A stretch of 64,000 nucleotides of DNA, from NCBI RefSeq assembly GCF_018326285.1, contig NZ_AP023362.1:558001-622000 (forward strand), read 5' to 3'. Both the position numbers and the translations under genes were made by a program. Under the pieces are notes generated by a model. That model saw only the letters and a list, made by a program, of their open reading frames with translations. It searched no databases and was not told the DNA's origin. This DNA is from Mycolicibacterium sp. TY81 (GTDB lineage Bacteria > Actinomycetota > Actinomycetes > Mycobacteriales > Mycobacteriaceae). Shown here piece by piece: positions 52,920 through 61,547 of this stretch (its first letter is position 1; the number at the start of each line of letters is the position of its first letter).

Positions 52920-53284
52920 CGCACCGTGGCGCTGATCGCCAGGACGATGGTGATCAGTCCGATCAGCGCCAGTCCGGTGGTCAGGAACGTGGGGGCGGAG
53001 GCCGGCGGCAGGGGCTCGTCGTTGCGGATGGCCCGGTCCACCTGGGTCCAGCGCCGCAGTCCCGTGACCGCCGTCAGCACCGCCATGGCGCCGACGCCGA
53101 CGCCCAGCACGTGCCGTAAGCCCGGTATCGCCAGCTCCGGCATGAACTGGACGACGGCCACCGCGGCGGCCATCAGCCCGAGCGATGTGCGTTGCCAGGC
53201 CAGGAACGTACGCTCATTGGCGAGGGTGAACCGGTAGTCGGGCTCGATCGGGGTACGCGTGGACGTCACGCTCGAAATGTCCAT
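52916..53284 (-). CDS. DUF202/YidH-family membrane protein
   Basis: This is a 122-residue protein with a short cytoplasmic N-terminus, the family motif FTLANERTFLAWQRTSLGLM, and three membrane helices ending in LALIGLITIVLAIS. It is the first gene of a two-gene unit. It is divergent from the ABC importer operon, with about 200 bp between them that contain repeated TGGCGTAAC motifs. The function is unknown. Confidence 0.87.
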   Translation of the reverse strand: MDISSVTSTRTPIEPDYRFTLANERTFLAWQRTSLGLMAAAVAVVQFMPELAIPGLRHVLGVGVGAMAVLTAVTGLRRWTQVDRAIRNDEPLPPASAPTFLTTGLALIGLITIVLAISATVR

Positions 53285-53310
53285 GGCTACAAGACTTTCC
53301 GATAACTCTG

Positions 53311-53342
53311 TGTCACGCCAGGGCGCTCGAGGTGGCGTAACA
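53311..53342. promoter_or_regulatory. Candidate shared operator between DUF202 and ABC importer genes
   Basis: TGTCACGCCA (53311-53320) and TGGCGTAACA (53333-53342) are an inverted repeat matching at 9 of 10 positions with a 12-nt centre. The right arm is identical to the decamer upstream of gntR (48010-48019). Confidence 0.5.
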
Positions 53343-53421
53343 GAGTGTTAATTCACGGTATCGGCGGCGCGGCGCAATCGGCGCGAATGGGTGCCTGACC
53401 TGCGGTTTCGGCCCTCGTAGA

Positions 53422-53431
53422 TGGCGTAACT
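53422..53431 (+). promoter_or_regulatory. Third TGGCGTAAC motif, before the ABC importer
   Basis: TGGCGTAACT shares nine bases with the sites at 48010 and 53333. It lies 55 bp before the importer start. It supports a common regulator for the sulfur genes, but is only a short motif. Confidence 0.4.
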
Positions 53432-53485
53432 ACCGCGCAACCTCAGATGACAGCGAGGTAACAGAAGCGGTTGACCCTTGTGGAC

Positions 53486-54937
53486 ATGGACAAGCAACAG
53501 CGAACTGGCAGCCCGTGGCAGGCCCGCTCGGTTGCTCTGCTGATCGCACTCACGGTTGGTGGGGCCCAACTGCTGACGGGGTGCGGCATGCTGTCGGAAC
53601 CGACCGTCGTCGTCAACGTCGGTTACCAATCCAAGACCATCAACACCGTCAACGCCGGCACGCTGCTGCGCGATCGCGGTGACTTCGAGAACCAGCTCAA
53701 GCAACTGGGCGCCGCCAGCAACACCAAGTACCGCGTGGTGTGGCAGGACTTCGCATCCGGCGCGCCGCTGACGGCACAGATGATCGCCACCCACGTCGAC
53801 ATCGGATCGATGGGCGACTACCCGCTGCTCACCAACGGCTCCAAGACCCGCAAATACGATGACGCAGCAACGGAATTGGTCGCCACCACCGGCTACAACC
53901 TGCGCGGATCACTCAATCAGGTCGTGGTGCGGTCGGATTCGTCGGCACGCACGCTCGCCGACCTGACCGGTAAGAAGGTATCCACCAGCCTCGGCTCGGC
54001 CGGTGACGGCATGTTGTCCACCGCGGTGAAAACCGTTGGCATCAGCAAGGACTCGCTGCACGTCGTCAATCAGGATCCGTCGGTCGGAGCGTCGTCGATC
54101 GATGGCGGTCAGGTCGAGGCCCTCGCGCAGTTCGTGCCGTGGCCACAACTGGTCATCTACCGCAACCAGGGCCGGCTGCTCTACGACGGCGGTGACAACA
54201 ATGTGCCCACCTTCCACGGTGTCGTCGCGCGCCGGCAGTTCGTCGACGGCCATCCCGAGGTGATGGCGGCGTTCCTGCGGGCGATGAAGAGCACCACCGA
54301 CGAGATCGTCGCCCACCCGCTCAAGTCGGCCCTGCGGGTCAGTGCGCTGACCGGGATCGAACCCGAAGTGATCTACCTGTACAACGGCCCCAACGGCTTC
54401 GTGAGCTTCGACATGACGCTCAAGGACCAGGTGCTGGCGGCGTTCAAGCCGATCAAGGCCTACCTGGTGGGGCGCGGCGCGGTGACAAAGGATTTTGACG
54501 TTCCCAAGTTTGTCAACGACGGATACCTGCGGCAGCTGTTCGGACCCGACTACGCTCAGCGGCAGGCCAGTGTCGCCAATCCGATGACGCTCACCGGATT
54601 CGACGAGGTGTGCGGACTGCCGGTCAACGACACGGCCCAGGCCTCCGAAGTGTGGACGTCCGGAACCGCCACCGCGGTCTCCGCCACCCCGAGCTGTCTG
54701 CTGCGCCGCCTGGCCGCGACACCGCACGTCCGGGCCGCCTATGTACCCGACACGTTGACCGGACTGCGGATCTTCGCCGATCACGCTGTCTGGCTTGCTG
54801 ATCCGGCCGTGCCGCCGACCCAGCGGTACAAGCCCTTCGCCACCGCCGCAGGCGCCGATACCTACCGGACCAATCACCCACAAGCAGTCTCCGTCGGCTA
54901 CGCCGCTGCCATCGGGCAGTCCCGCACCGCCGGCTGA
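53486..54937 (+). CDS. ABC substrate-binding lipoprotein (SsuA/AtsR-like) with NosL-like C-terminal region
   Basis: This is a 483-residue exported lipoprotein. The signal VALLIALTVGGAQLLTGCGM has a good lipobox (LTGC). Residues about 35-370 fit the aliphatic-sulfonate/nitrate/taurine binding family (LNQVVVRSDSSARTLADLTG, HVDIGSMGDYPLLTNG). The last 110 residues are not part of usual SsuA. VCGLPVND, RAAYVPD and the ending RYKPFATAAGADTYRTNHPQ resemble NosL-type copper-binding proteins. That link is tentative. ATG 53486 was chosen over TTG 53471, as it gives a normal signal peptide. It is the first gene of an importer operon with a permease, ATPase and SulP gene. Confidence 0.85.
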   Translation: MDKQQRTGSPWQARSVALLIALTVGGAQLLTGCGMLSEPTVVVNVGYQSKTINTVNAGTLLRDRGDFENQLKQLGAASNTKYRVVWQDFASGAPLTAQMIATHVDIGSMGDYPLLTNGSKTRKYDDAATELVATTGYNLRGSLNQVVVRSDSSARTLADLTGKKVSTSLGSAGDGMLSTAVKTVGISKDSLHVVNQDPSVGASSIDGGQVEALAQFVPWPQLVIYRNQGRLLYDGGDNNVPTFHGVVARRQFVDGHPEVMAAFLRAMKSTTDEIVAHPLKSALRVSALTGIEPEVIYLYNGPNGFVSFDMTLKDQVLAAFKPIKAYLVGRGAVTKDFDVPKFVNDGYLRQLFGPDYAQRQASVANPMTLTGFDEVCGLPVNDTAQASEVWTSGTATAVSATPSCLLRRLAATPHVRAAYVPDTLTGLRIFADHAVWLADPAVPPTQRYKPFATAAGADTYRTNHPQAVSVGYAAAIGQSRTAG

Positions 54938-54965
54938 TCACACCATCAGGAGAGAAAGGAAACGC

Positions 54966-55853
54966 ATGACCGAGCTCATGACCAGACCCACGTTGGCCGT
55001 CCCTCGACTGTGGTCACCGGCGAACCGCACCGGAAAGTCTGTGCGGCACAAAATGGCCGACCTGCTGTCGACGTCCGCCGCACGGCGGTTCCCGGCACTG
55101 CTGCTGCCGCTCATCCCGATCGCCGTATTCCTGACGCTGTGGCATCTGCTGACCGCCCACAACGTCGTCGCCTGGTTGCGCTTCAACCGGATGCCGGCGC
55201 CGGAGGCGGTGTTCCACACGCTGATGGCGCGGGCCAGCTCGAGCGGCTTCTACGACGACCTGTTGGCGAGCCTGCAGCGCATCCTATTGGGCTTCGGTCT
55301 GGCGGCGGTGATCGGCATCGGGTTGGGTGTGTTGATCGGCCGCTCGGAGATCGCCCGAATGACGTTGCGGCCGTTCATCGAACTGATCCGGCCCATCCCG
55401 GCGATCGCGCTGGTGCCGCTCACCATCCTTCTGTTCCCGTCGAGCGAGCAGGGCATCGTGTTCATCACGTTCTTCGCCGCGTTCTTCCCGGTGGTCGTCA
55501 GCACCATCCACGCCATGGACTCGATGCCGAAGGTGTGGGAGGAAGCCGCACGGACCATGGGCGCCGGCCGAATGTCGTTGTTGCTCCACGTGATTATCCC
55601 GGGCGCGCTACCGGGAATCTTCGCCGGGCTCTCGGTCGCAATGGGCGTGGCGTGGATCTGCGTGGTCAGTGCCGAGATGATCTCGGGACAGTACGGCATC
55701 GGGTACTACACGTGGCAGGCCTACGGGCTGCTCGACTACGCCGGCGTGGTGGTCGGCATGATCTCCATCGGCGCACTGGGACTCGGCACCGCGTGGCTGG
55801 TGGAGCGGGTCGGACGGCGGGTCAACCGCTGGCTGCCGAGGGCCGCCCGATGA
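54966..55853 (+). CDS. ABC transporter permease (SsuC/TauC type)
   Basis: This is a 295-residue inner-membrane permease with about six helices. The BPD_transp_1 coupling motif appears as EEAARTMGAGRMSLLLHVII with PGALPGIFAGL following, which docks the ATPase. FIELIRPIPAIALVPLTILL and SAEMISGQYGIGYYTWQAY are typical for the sulfonate/taurine/nitrate group. ATG 54966 is preceded by AGGAGAGAAAGGAAACGC. The stop overlaps the ATPase start by 4 bp. Confidence 0.93.
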   Translation: MTELMTRPTLAVPRLWSPANRTGKSVRHKMADLLSTSAARRFPALLLPLIPIAVFLTLWHLLTAHNVVAWLRFNRMPAPEAVFHTLMARASSSGFYDDLLASLQRILLGFGLAAVIGIGLGVLIGRSEIARMTLRPFIELIRPIPAIALVPLTILLFPSSEQGIVFITFFAAFFPVVVSTIHAMDSMPKVWEEAARTMGAGRMSLLLHVIIPGALPGIFAGLSVAMGVAWICVVSAEMISGQYGIGYYTWQAYGLLDYAGVVVGMISIGALGLGTAWLVERVGRRVNRWLPRAAR

Positions 55854-56599
55854 CCGCCGGCGCCGTCGATCTGCAGCAGCTGCAACTGGGCTTCAACGGT
55901 GTGGTCGCGGCCAACATCAGCCTGGCCATCGAGGGCGGCGAAGTGGTCGTCTTCCTCGGGCCGTCCGGCTGCGGCAAGTCGACCATCTTGCGGGCACTGG
56001 CCGGGCTGCTCAAGCCCATGGGTGGCACTGCCACCGTGGACGGTGCGCCGGTTACCGGCAATGCGGCCCAGTGCGCCATGGTGTTTCAGGAGGACGCGCT
56101 GTTCCCGTGGCGCAGTGCGCTCAAGAACGTCGAGTTCCCGCTCAAGCTCCGTGGGGTGCGTGGCAAGGAGCTCAAGGAGACGGCGACGGCACGGCTCGAG
56201 CAGGTCGGGCTCGGGGCGTACCTGCACCACCTGCCGAGCCAGCTCTCTGGCGGCATGCGCCAGCGGGTGCAGCTGGCCCGCACCCTGGCGTGCAAGCCGC
56301 GGGTGATGTTGATGGACGAGCCGTTCGGCGCCCTGGATGCACAGACGCGCCTGGAGATGCAGCAGCTGCTGATGTCGGTGTGGGAGCAACACAAGATGAC
56401 GCTGCTGTTCGTCACCCATGATGTCGACGAGGCGCTGCTGCTGGCCGACCGGGTTGTGCTGCTCAGCCACCGGCCTGCCACCGTCGCCGAGGTCATCACC
56501 ATCGAGCGACCCCGCACGCCCGAGGCGCAATTCGAGGAGTCCTACCAGCGGCGCCGCCGCGACATCCTGGACTTCCTCGGCCACCGCCCGGCTGCCTGA
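55850..56599 (+). CDS. ABC transporter ATP-binding protein (SsuB/TauB type)
   Basis: This 249-residue ATPase powers the importer. Walker A is VFLGPSGCGKSTILRALAGL, the Q-loop MVFQEDALFPWRSALKNVEF, the signature LSGGMRQRVQLARTLA, Walker B VMLMDEPFGALDAQTR, and the H-loop LFVTHDVDEALLLADR. The set FQEDALFPW is typical for nitrate/sulfonate/taurine importers. It is coupled to the permease gene and followed 29 bp later by the SulP gene. Confidence 0.94.
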   Translation: MTAGAVDLQQLQLGFNGVVAANISLAIEGGEVVVFLGPSGCGKSTILRALAGLLKPMGGTATVDGAPVTGNAAQCAMVFQEDALFPWRSALKNVEFPLKLRGVRGKELKETATARLEQVGLGAYLHHLPSQLSGGMRQRVQLARTLACKPRVMLMDEPFGALDAQTRLEMQQLLMSVWEQHKMTLLFVTHDVDEALLLADRVVLLSHRPATVAEVITIERPRTPEAQFEESYQRRRRDILDFLGHRPAA

Positions 56600-56628
56600 C
56601 CAAACTGGCTTCCCGCCAAGGAGTTTCG

Positions 56629-58113
56629 ATGAGCATCACCCTGACTGGGTTCCGTGCGCCCACATCCCGTCCCGAACGACCGTCTCTGCTGTCACCCGCC
56701 GTGCTGCGCACCGAGGTGCTGGCCGGGCTGGTCGTCGGGCTGGCGCTGATCCCGGAGGCCATCGCCTTCTCCGTCATTGCGGGCGTCGACCCCCGCGTTG
56801 GGCTGTTCTCGTCGGTGACCATGGCGATCACCATCGCGTTCGCCGGGGGCCGGCCGGCCATGGTGTCGGCCGCGACGGCGGCGGTGGCACTGGTCGTCGC
56901 GCCGGTGGCTCACGAACACGGCGTCGGGTATCTGGTGGCCACCATCGCGTTGGCCGGGGTGATCCAGATGCTGCTGACGTTTCTCGGGGTGGCCAAGTTG
57001 ATGCGGTTCATTCCGCGCAGCGTGATGGTCGGCTTCGTCAACGCACTCGCGATCCTGGTGTTCGTCGCCCAGCTTCGGCACCTGATCGACGTGCCGTGGC
57101 TGGTATATCCGCTCACCGCGGCGGGCATCGCGCTGATGGTGCTGCTGCCCAAGTTGACCACCGCGGTGCCACCGCCGCTGGTCGTCGTGCTGGTGCTGAC
57201 CGTGGCGGTCGTGGCCTTCGGGTGGCACGTACCGAACGTGGGAGATCAAGGGGCCCTGCCGGATTCGCTGCCGCTGCCCGGTATACCGCACGTGCCGGTC
57301 ACTTTGCAGACACTGCAGATCATCGCGCCGTACGCGGTGGGGGCAGCACTAGTCGGGCTACTGGAATCGTTGATGACGGCCAAGCTCGTCGACGACATCA
57401 CCGACACGCCGTCGAACAAGACCCGGGAGGCGTGCGGGCAGGGCGTCGCCAACATGGTGACGGCGCTGTTCGGCGGCATGGGTGGGTGCGCCGTCGTGGG
57501 CCAGACGATGATGAACGTCAAGATCGCCGGCGCCCGGACCCGGCTGTCGACGCTGCTGACCGGCGTGTTCGTCCTGATCCTGGTGCTGGCCCTCGGGGAT
57601 CTGGTCGGCCGGATCCCGATGGCGGCACTGGTCGCGGTGATGATCGTGGTCTCGGTGGCCACCTTCGACTGGCACAGCGTGGCGCCGCGGATGCTGAAAG
57701 TGTTGCCGCGCAGCGAAACTCTGGTCATGGTGATCACCGTCTGCGCCACGGTCGCCACCGGGAACTTGGCGATCGGTGTCGCGCTCGGGGTGCTGGCCGC
57801 GATGGTGGCGTTCGCTCGTCGGGTTGCGCATTTCACGTCGGTGTCGGTGGTGGAACCGGGGATATACCGGGTGAGCGGCGACCTGTTCTTCGTCTCGAGC
57901 AATGACCTGATTCATCAGTTCGACTACGCGGGTGACCCCGCCGACGTCGTCGTGGACCTTTCGGGCACCGCGGTGTGGGACGCCTCGTCGGTGGCGACGC
58001 TCGATGCCATCCGGGTGAAGTACGCGTCGCGAGGAAAGGCGGTGCGGTTCGTCGGGCTTGACGACGCGAGCGCGGGCCGGCTGAACCGGTTGTCGGGGCG
58101 CCTCGGGATTTAG
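56629..58113 (+). CDS. SulP-family anion transporter with STAS domain
   Basis: This 494-residue membrane protein is of the SLC26/SulP family. Many helices are evident from residue 25 to about 390, including VVGLALIPEAIAFSVIAGVD and the conserved FGGMGGCAVVGQTMMNVK. The C-terminal soluble part (about 400-494) is a STAS domain, with VDLSGTAVWDASSVATLDAI. Family members carry sulfate, bicarbonate or dicarboxylates. Its place after a sulfonate-type importer suggests sulfate or bicarbonate, but the substrate cannot be read from sequence. Confidence 0.9.
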   Translation: MSITLTGFRAPTSRPERPSLLSPAVLRTEVLAGLVVGLALIPEAIAFSVIAGVDPRVGLFSSVTMAITIAFAGGRPAMVSAATAAVALVVAPVAHEHGVGYLVATIALAGVIQMLLTFLGVAKLMRFIPRSVMVGFVNALAILVFVAQLRHLIDVPWLVYPLTAAGIALMVLLPKLTTAVPPPLVVVLVLTVAVVAFGWHVPNVGDQGALPDSLPLPGIPHVPVTLQTLQIIAPYAVGAALVGLLESLMTAKLVDDITDTPSNKTREACGQGVANMVTALFGGMGGCAVVGQTMMNVKIAGARTRLSTLLTGVFVLILVLALGDLVGRIPMAALVAVMIVVSVATFDWHSVAPRMLKVLPRSETLVMVITVCATVATGNLAIGVALGVLAAMVAFARRVAHFTSVSVVEPGIYRVSGDLFFVSSNDLIHQFDYAGDPADVVVDLSGTAVWDASSVATLDAIRVKYASRGKAVRFVGLDDASAGRLNRLSGRLGI

Positions 58114-58155
58114 CGGCGGCGGGTTGCGGCGTTGCGCCATGATGGAGGCGTGAAC

Positions 58156-58803
58156 GTGAACTGGCGAGGTGTCCTCGGTGTCGTGGTTGGGCTGCTCATC
58201 GGACTGCTCATGGGCGGACCGATCGCGGGCCAGGCGCACGCCGCCGCTGCCGCGCCCGCCGGTGACGTCATCTCCATCGGCGACCCCAACGCGCTCGGCC
58301 AGATCGACCTCTACCTGGATCCCATCTGTCCGTTCAGCGGCAAGCTGATCCGGTCCGACGGTGACGAACTGGGCCGGCGCGTCGACAACGGCGCGCTGCG
58401 GGTGAACGTGCGATTCGTGAACTTCCTCGAAAAGTATTCGGCCAGTGGCACATACGACCGGCGCGCGATCTACGCGGCCTTCGTCACGGCCGGCGAGTCG
58501 AAGTCGAGTGACGTCGCATGGCGCTTCATCCAGCAGATTTTCGCGAAGGAGCACCAGCCGCGTGAAGGCGGCGACACGGACCTCAGCAACGACCAGCTGG
58601 CCGAGTTGGCGGGCCGTGCGGGGGCGCCGCAGTCGGCGCAGGACTTGATCCGGCTCGGCCTGCCCGTCGGCTACGACTCCCGGGTCATCGCGGCCAACAA
58701 CCTCAAACTCCTGCACGAGTTCCCGGAGCCCGGGGTGCCGCTGGTGGTCATCGATGGGCAGGTCGTCAACGACGACGAGTGGCTGAGCCGGCTTCCGAGC
58801 TGA
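58156..58803 (+). CDS. Secreted DsbA/thioredoxin-fold protein with a single Cys
   Basis: This 215-residue exported protein has a signal segment (LGVVVGLLIGLLMGGPIAG, then AHA-AA) and a DsbA-like (thioredoxin_4) domain: GQIDLYLDPICPFSGKLIRS and the cis-Pro loop PGVPLVVIDG. The usual CxxC is CPFS, with only the first Cys, so it cannot form the normal redox disulfide. Such proteins occur widely in mycobacteria. GGAGG (58144-58148) is 7 bases before GTG 58156. GTG 58150 is an alternative. It lies 42 bp after the SulP gene, so co-transcription is possible. Confidence 0.8.
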   Translation: MNWRGVLGVVVGLLIGLLMGGPIAGQAHAAAAAPAGDVISIGDPNALGQIDLYLDPICPFSGKLIRSDGDELGRRVDNGALRVNVRFVNFLEKYSASGTYDRRAIYAAFVTAGESKSSDVAWRFIQQIFAKEHQPREGGDTDLSNDQLAELAGRAGAPQSAQDLIRLGLPVGYDSRVIAANNLKLLHEFPEPGVPLVVIDGQVVNDDEWLSRLPS

Positions 58804-59121
58804 CCCGTAGAGGGCGGCCCCGACCGCCCGGAGGGCTCGTCTGGGGGCAGGGGGTGTCCTGGCTTCCTATGTCGAGCGTGGCGCTTGGCGTGGTCCGTCG
58901 CGGCGTGGCATCTCGGCGGGCGACACGTTCGGCGTAGCGCCTATCGGTTCGACCAGGTCGCTGTGGCGTCGGTTCTTGTCCCCTGATCGGGGGACAGGAG
59001 TTTCACCCGGCGGAGGGGCCGGTCGGCGGATACAGGTCGACTGCTGTGCGCGGCATTCTTAGTTCAACACCGGAACACTCCGGAAAGAACTTGAAAAGCC
59101 TTCCCGCACAAAGGAGTCGAC
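58804..59121. other. Intergenic region with two hairpins, no supported gene
   Basis: In these 318 bp I find no convincing coding sequence. GGGCGG (58812-58817) and CCGCCC (58824-58829) form a hairpin just after the DsbA-like gene and may end its transcript. TGTCCCC (58977-58983) and GGGGACA (58990-58996) form a second hairpin about 125 bp before the small His-rich gene. The region GGAACACTCCGG near 59070 is also a short dyad. Confidence 0.6.
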
Positions 59122-59322
59122 ATGAACATCGCCCGCCGCATCGCCGCCGGATTCGCCCTCGCCGCCGCGCCTGCCGTCATCTTCCTGGGCGCCGCCACCG
59201 CGCACGCCGACGTCACGACCGCGAGCAGCCCCGTCGGCACGCACCACGCGTTCCCGCACCAGCAGAACGCCCCGCAGCCGGGCAGCCCGGTGCATCACCA
59301 TCACCAGCACAACCACCGCTGA
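59122..59322 (+). CDS. Small secreted histidine-rich protein (66 aa)
   Basis: This 66-residue protein has a signal peptide (IARRIAAGFALAAAPAVIFL, cleaved after AHA) and a 37-residue mature part that is Pro-, Gln- and His-rich and ends in SPVHHHHQHNHR. AAAGGAG stands 6 bases before the ATG, a strong ribosome site, which argues that this short gene is real. The His-rich tail could bind zinc, nickel or copper in the cell wall. The function is unknown. A strong hairpin terminator follows directly. Confidence 0.8.
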   Translation: MNIARRIAAGFALAAAPAVIFLGAATAHADVTTASSPVGTHHAFPHQQNAPQPGSPVHHHHQHNHR

Positions 59323-59340
59323 GACTTTCCGACACCGCTG

Positions 59341-59372
59341 AGGCCGCCCCTGTCGTTGCGACGGGGCGGCCT
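59341..59372. terminator. Bidirectional hairpin terminator
   Basis: AGGCCGCCCC (59341-59350) and GGGGCGGCCT (59363-59372) form a 10-bp stem, extended by GTCG/CGAC towards the loop. It lies between the small His-rich gene and the convergent mycothiol-type gene, touching the stop codon of the latter. Confidence 0.8.
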
Positions 59373-59962
59373 TACGCGCTGGGGCTGACCGCCCTGCCGA
59401 GGAACGCGAGCAGCTTGGTGGTGCGTGAACAGCCCGCCGGCGCGGGTTGCTCCGGACCGAACGCGCCCGGGCGCCGGAGCATGTTTTCCGGCACCGAGTG
59501 GACCAGCCCTTCGGCCAGGGTGAGCAGGTCGTCGGGCAGCTCGATCGACTCGCCGAGGGACTGGCGCAGATCCCAGGTGTGCAGAGCTAGGTCGGCAATT
59601 GGGAACAGCAGTGCGCGGCGCAGCGGAACTTCACCCTGCGGGGACTTGCGCGGCGCATCCAGGTCCGCGGTAGGCAGGGCATCGCGAAGGCGAATGCCCA
59701 ACGCGCTCAGTTGATCTGCCGGGTTGTTGTACATCCAGTCCGACGGTTCGGAAGGACCGTCCCACAGCTCGCCGTCCTCGGCGAGCACGATGATTCGGGT
59801 GGCGCTGCCGGTCGCGTGCGCGACCAGTTCGCGTAGCGTCCAGTCCTGCAGGATCGACGGGTCGTCCCAGCGGTCGGCGGGGACGTCACGGACGGCGGCG
59901 GTGAGCAGGTCGAGGGCCTCGACAGCCAACACGCCAAGCTCGGGAGTCGTGTCTTCGCTCAT
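59372..59962 (-). CDS. TIGR03086/maleylpyruvate-isomerase-like metal-binding protein (DinB fold)
   Basis: This 196-residue protein is of the mycothiol-dependent maleylpyruvate isomerase-like group, a four-helix DinB-type fold. SEDTTPELGVLAVEALDLLT starts helix one. WDDPSILQDWTLRELVAHAT has the conserved Trp and metal-binding His. FPIADLALHTWDLRQSLG holds the second His in HxWDL. The family generally uses mycothiol as a cofactor or substrate. The actual reaction here is unknown. The start ATG 59962 fits the family, but GTG 59971 and ATG 59986 are also in frame. Confidence 0.85.
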   Translation of the reverse strand: MSEDTTPELGVLAVEALDLLTAAVRDVPADRWDDPSILQDWTLRELVAHATGSATRIIVLAEDGELWDGPSEPSDWMYNNPADQLSALGIRLRDALPTADLDAPRKSPQGEVPLRRALLFPIADLALHTWDLRQSLGESIELPDDLLTLAEGLVHSVPENMLRRPGAFGPEQPAPAGCSRTTKLLAFLGRAVSPSA

Positions 59963-60061
59963 AAGGCTCACGGTACGAGCAGGCATCGACATCGGTCGAT
60001 GAATCGGGGGAGCCGGTTCGCTAATTGGCCTGTTCAGGCACCGTCCCCGTACCCTTCCACG

Positions 60062-61480
60062 GTGACCGCGATCGATCCTGACCAGCTGAGCACCTGCCTG
60101 AAGGTGCTGTCTGAGGTGAGCGCGCTGCCGCCCGAGCATCCCGACGCCATTGCCGTCCGCCAGGCCACCGCGAAGATGTTCAAGGAGCTGAAGAAGGAGC
60201 GCCGCGCCGCCGCACGCGACCGGATTGCGGCCGCTGACCGCGCTGTCATCGCTGCGACCGCCACGGGTGCGCCGGGTCGGATCGACGACGAGACGCAGGG
60301 GCTGCCCCTGGTGTCCACCGCGGTCGGCGCCTCGGCGGGCACGCTGCTGCGCTCCCAGCACTGCTACATCTGCAAGAACCACTTCACGGTGGTCGACGCC
60401 TTCTACCACCAGCTGTGTCCCGACTGCGCCGCCTTCAACCGGGCCAAGCGCGACGCGCGCACCGACCTAACGGGTCGCACCGCGCTCCTCACGGGTGGGC
60501 GCGCCAAGATCGGCATGTACATCGCGCTGCGGCTGTTGCGCGACGGCGCGCACACCACGATCACCACCCGGTTCCCCAACGATGCCGTGCGCCGCTTCGC
60601 CGCGATGGAGGACAGCGCCGACTGGCTGCACCGGCTGCGGGTCGTGGGGATCGACCTGCGGGACCCGGCCCAGGTGGTCGCGTTGGCCGACGAGGTGGCC
60701 GCGCAGGGGCCGCTGGACATCCTGATCAACAACGCGGCGCAGACGGTGCGCCGCCCGCCGGGCTCGTACGCCGCGCTGGTGGAGGCCGAGCGCACCCCGC
60801 CGCCCGAGCTGGTGGACGTCATCACCTTCGACCACGTCAGCGACGCGCATCCGCACGCTCTGGCCGGGAGTCTCGGTGAGCATCCCGCCCCGCACGCACT
60901 GACCGAGCTTGCGCTGCAAGCTCGTAGCGCGTCGCCGGAGCGGATTGCCGCCGGCCTCGCGATCGACGCGGGCGGGCTGCTGCCGGATACCGCGTCGATC
61001 AACAGCTGGACCCAACGGGTGCACGAGGTCGACGCGATGGAGCTCCTCGAGGTGCAGCTGTGCAACCAGACGGCGCCGTTCATTCTGGTGAGCCGGCTGC
61101 GCCCGGCTATGGCCGCCTCGTCCGCCCGGCGCAAGTACGTGGTGAACGTGTCGGCGATGGAAGGCCAGTTCAGTCGCGGCTACAAGGGGCCCGGGCATCC
61201 GCACACCAACATGGCCAAGGCCGCGCTGAACATGCTGACCCGCACGAGCGCGGGGGAGATGCTGGAGCAGGACGGCATTCTCATGACCGCCGTCGACACC
61301 GGCTGGATCACCGATGAACGCCCGCATCCCACCAAGCTGCGGCTGGCCGAGGAAGGCTTCCATGCACCGCTGGATCTGGTGGATGGTGCTGCGCGCGTGT
61401 ACGACCCGATTGTGCGCGGGGAATTGGGCGAGGACCTCTACGGGTGTTTCTTGAAGGATTACGCGAAGAGTCCTTGGTAG
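60062..61480 (+). CDS. SDR-fold protein with N-terminal helical and zinc-ribbon region
   Basis: This is a 472-residue protein. The first 100 residues are a charged helix (MFKELKKERRAAARDRIAAA). Residues about 105-130 hold two CxxC pairs, HCYICKNHF and LCPDCAAFN, probably a zinc ribbon. The rest is a short-chain dehydrogenase-like Rossmann domain: ALLTGGRAKIGMYIALRLLR, the NNAAQ motif and VNVSAMEGQFSRGYKGPGHP. In the catalytic motif, where SDRs have YxxxK, the sequence is TNMAK, so Tyr is replaced by Thr. It may be a non-classical SDR or non-catalytic. GTG 60062 was chosen. It has no obvious operon partner. Confidence 0.82.
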   Translation: MTAIDPDQLSTCLKVLSEVSALPPEHPDAIAVRQATAKMFKELKKERRAAARDRIAAADRAVIAATATGAPGRIDDETQGLPLVSTAVGASAGTLLRSQHCYICKNHFTVVDAFYHQLCPDCAAFNRAKRDARTDLTGRTALLTGGRAKIGMYIALRLLRDGAHTTITTRFPNDAVRRFAAMEDSADWLHRLRVVGIDLRDPAQVVALADEVAAQGPLDILINNAAQTVRRPPGSYAALVEAERTPPPELVDVITFDHVSDAHPHALAGSLGEHPAPHALTELALQARSASPERIAAGLAIDAGGLLPDTASINSWTQRVHEVDAMELLEVQLCNQTAPFILVSRLRPAMAASSARRKYVVNVSAMEGQFSRGYKGPGHPHTNMAKAALNMLTRTSAGEMLEQDGILMTAVDTGWITDERPHPTKLRLAEEGFHAPLDLVDGAARVYDPIVRGELGEDLYGCFLKDYAKSPW

Positions 61481-61547
61481 GGCTGTGACGTTCGCGGGGC
61501 TTCCAACTTGCCCACATGCGGCGTGGTGACGCCCTACGCTGCGAACC

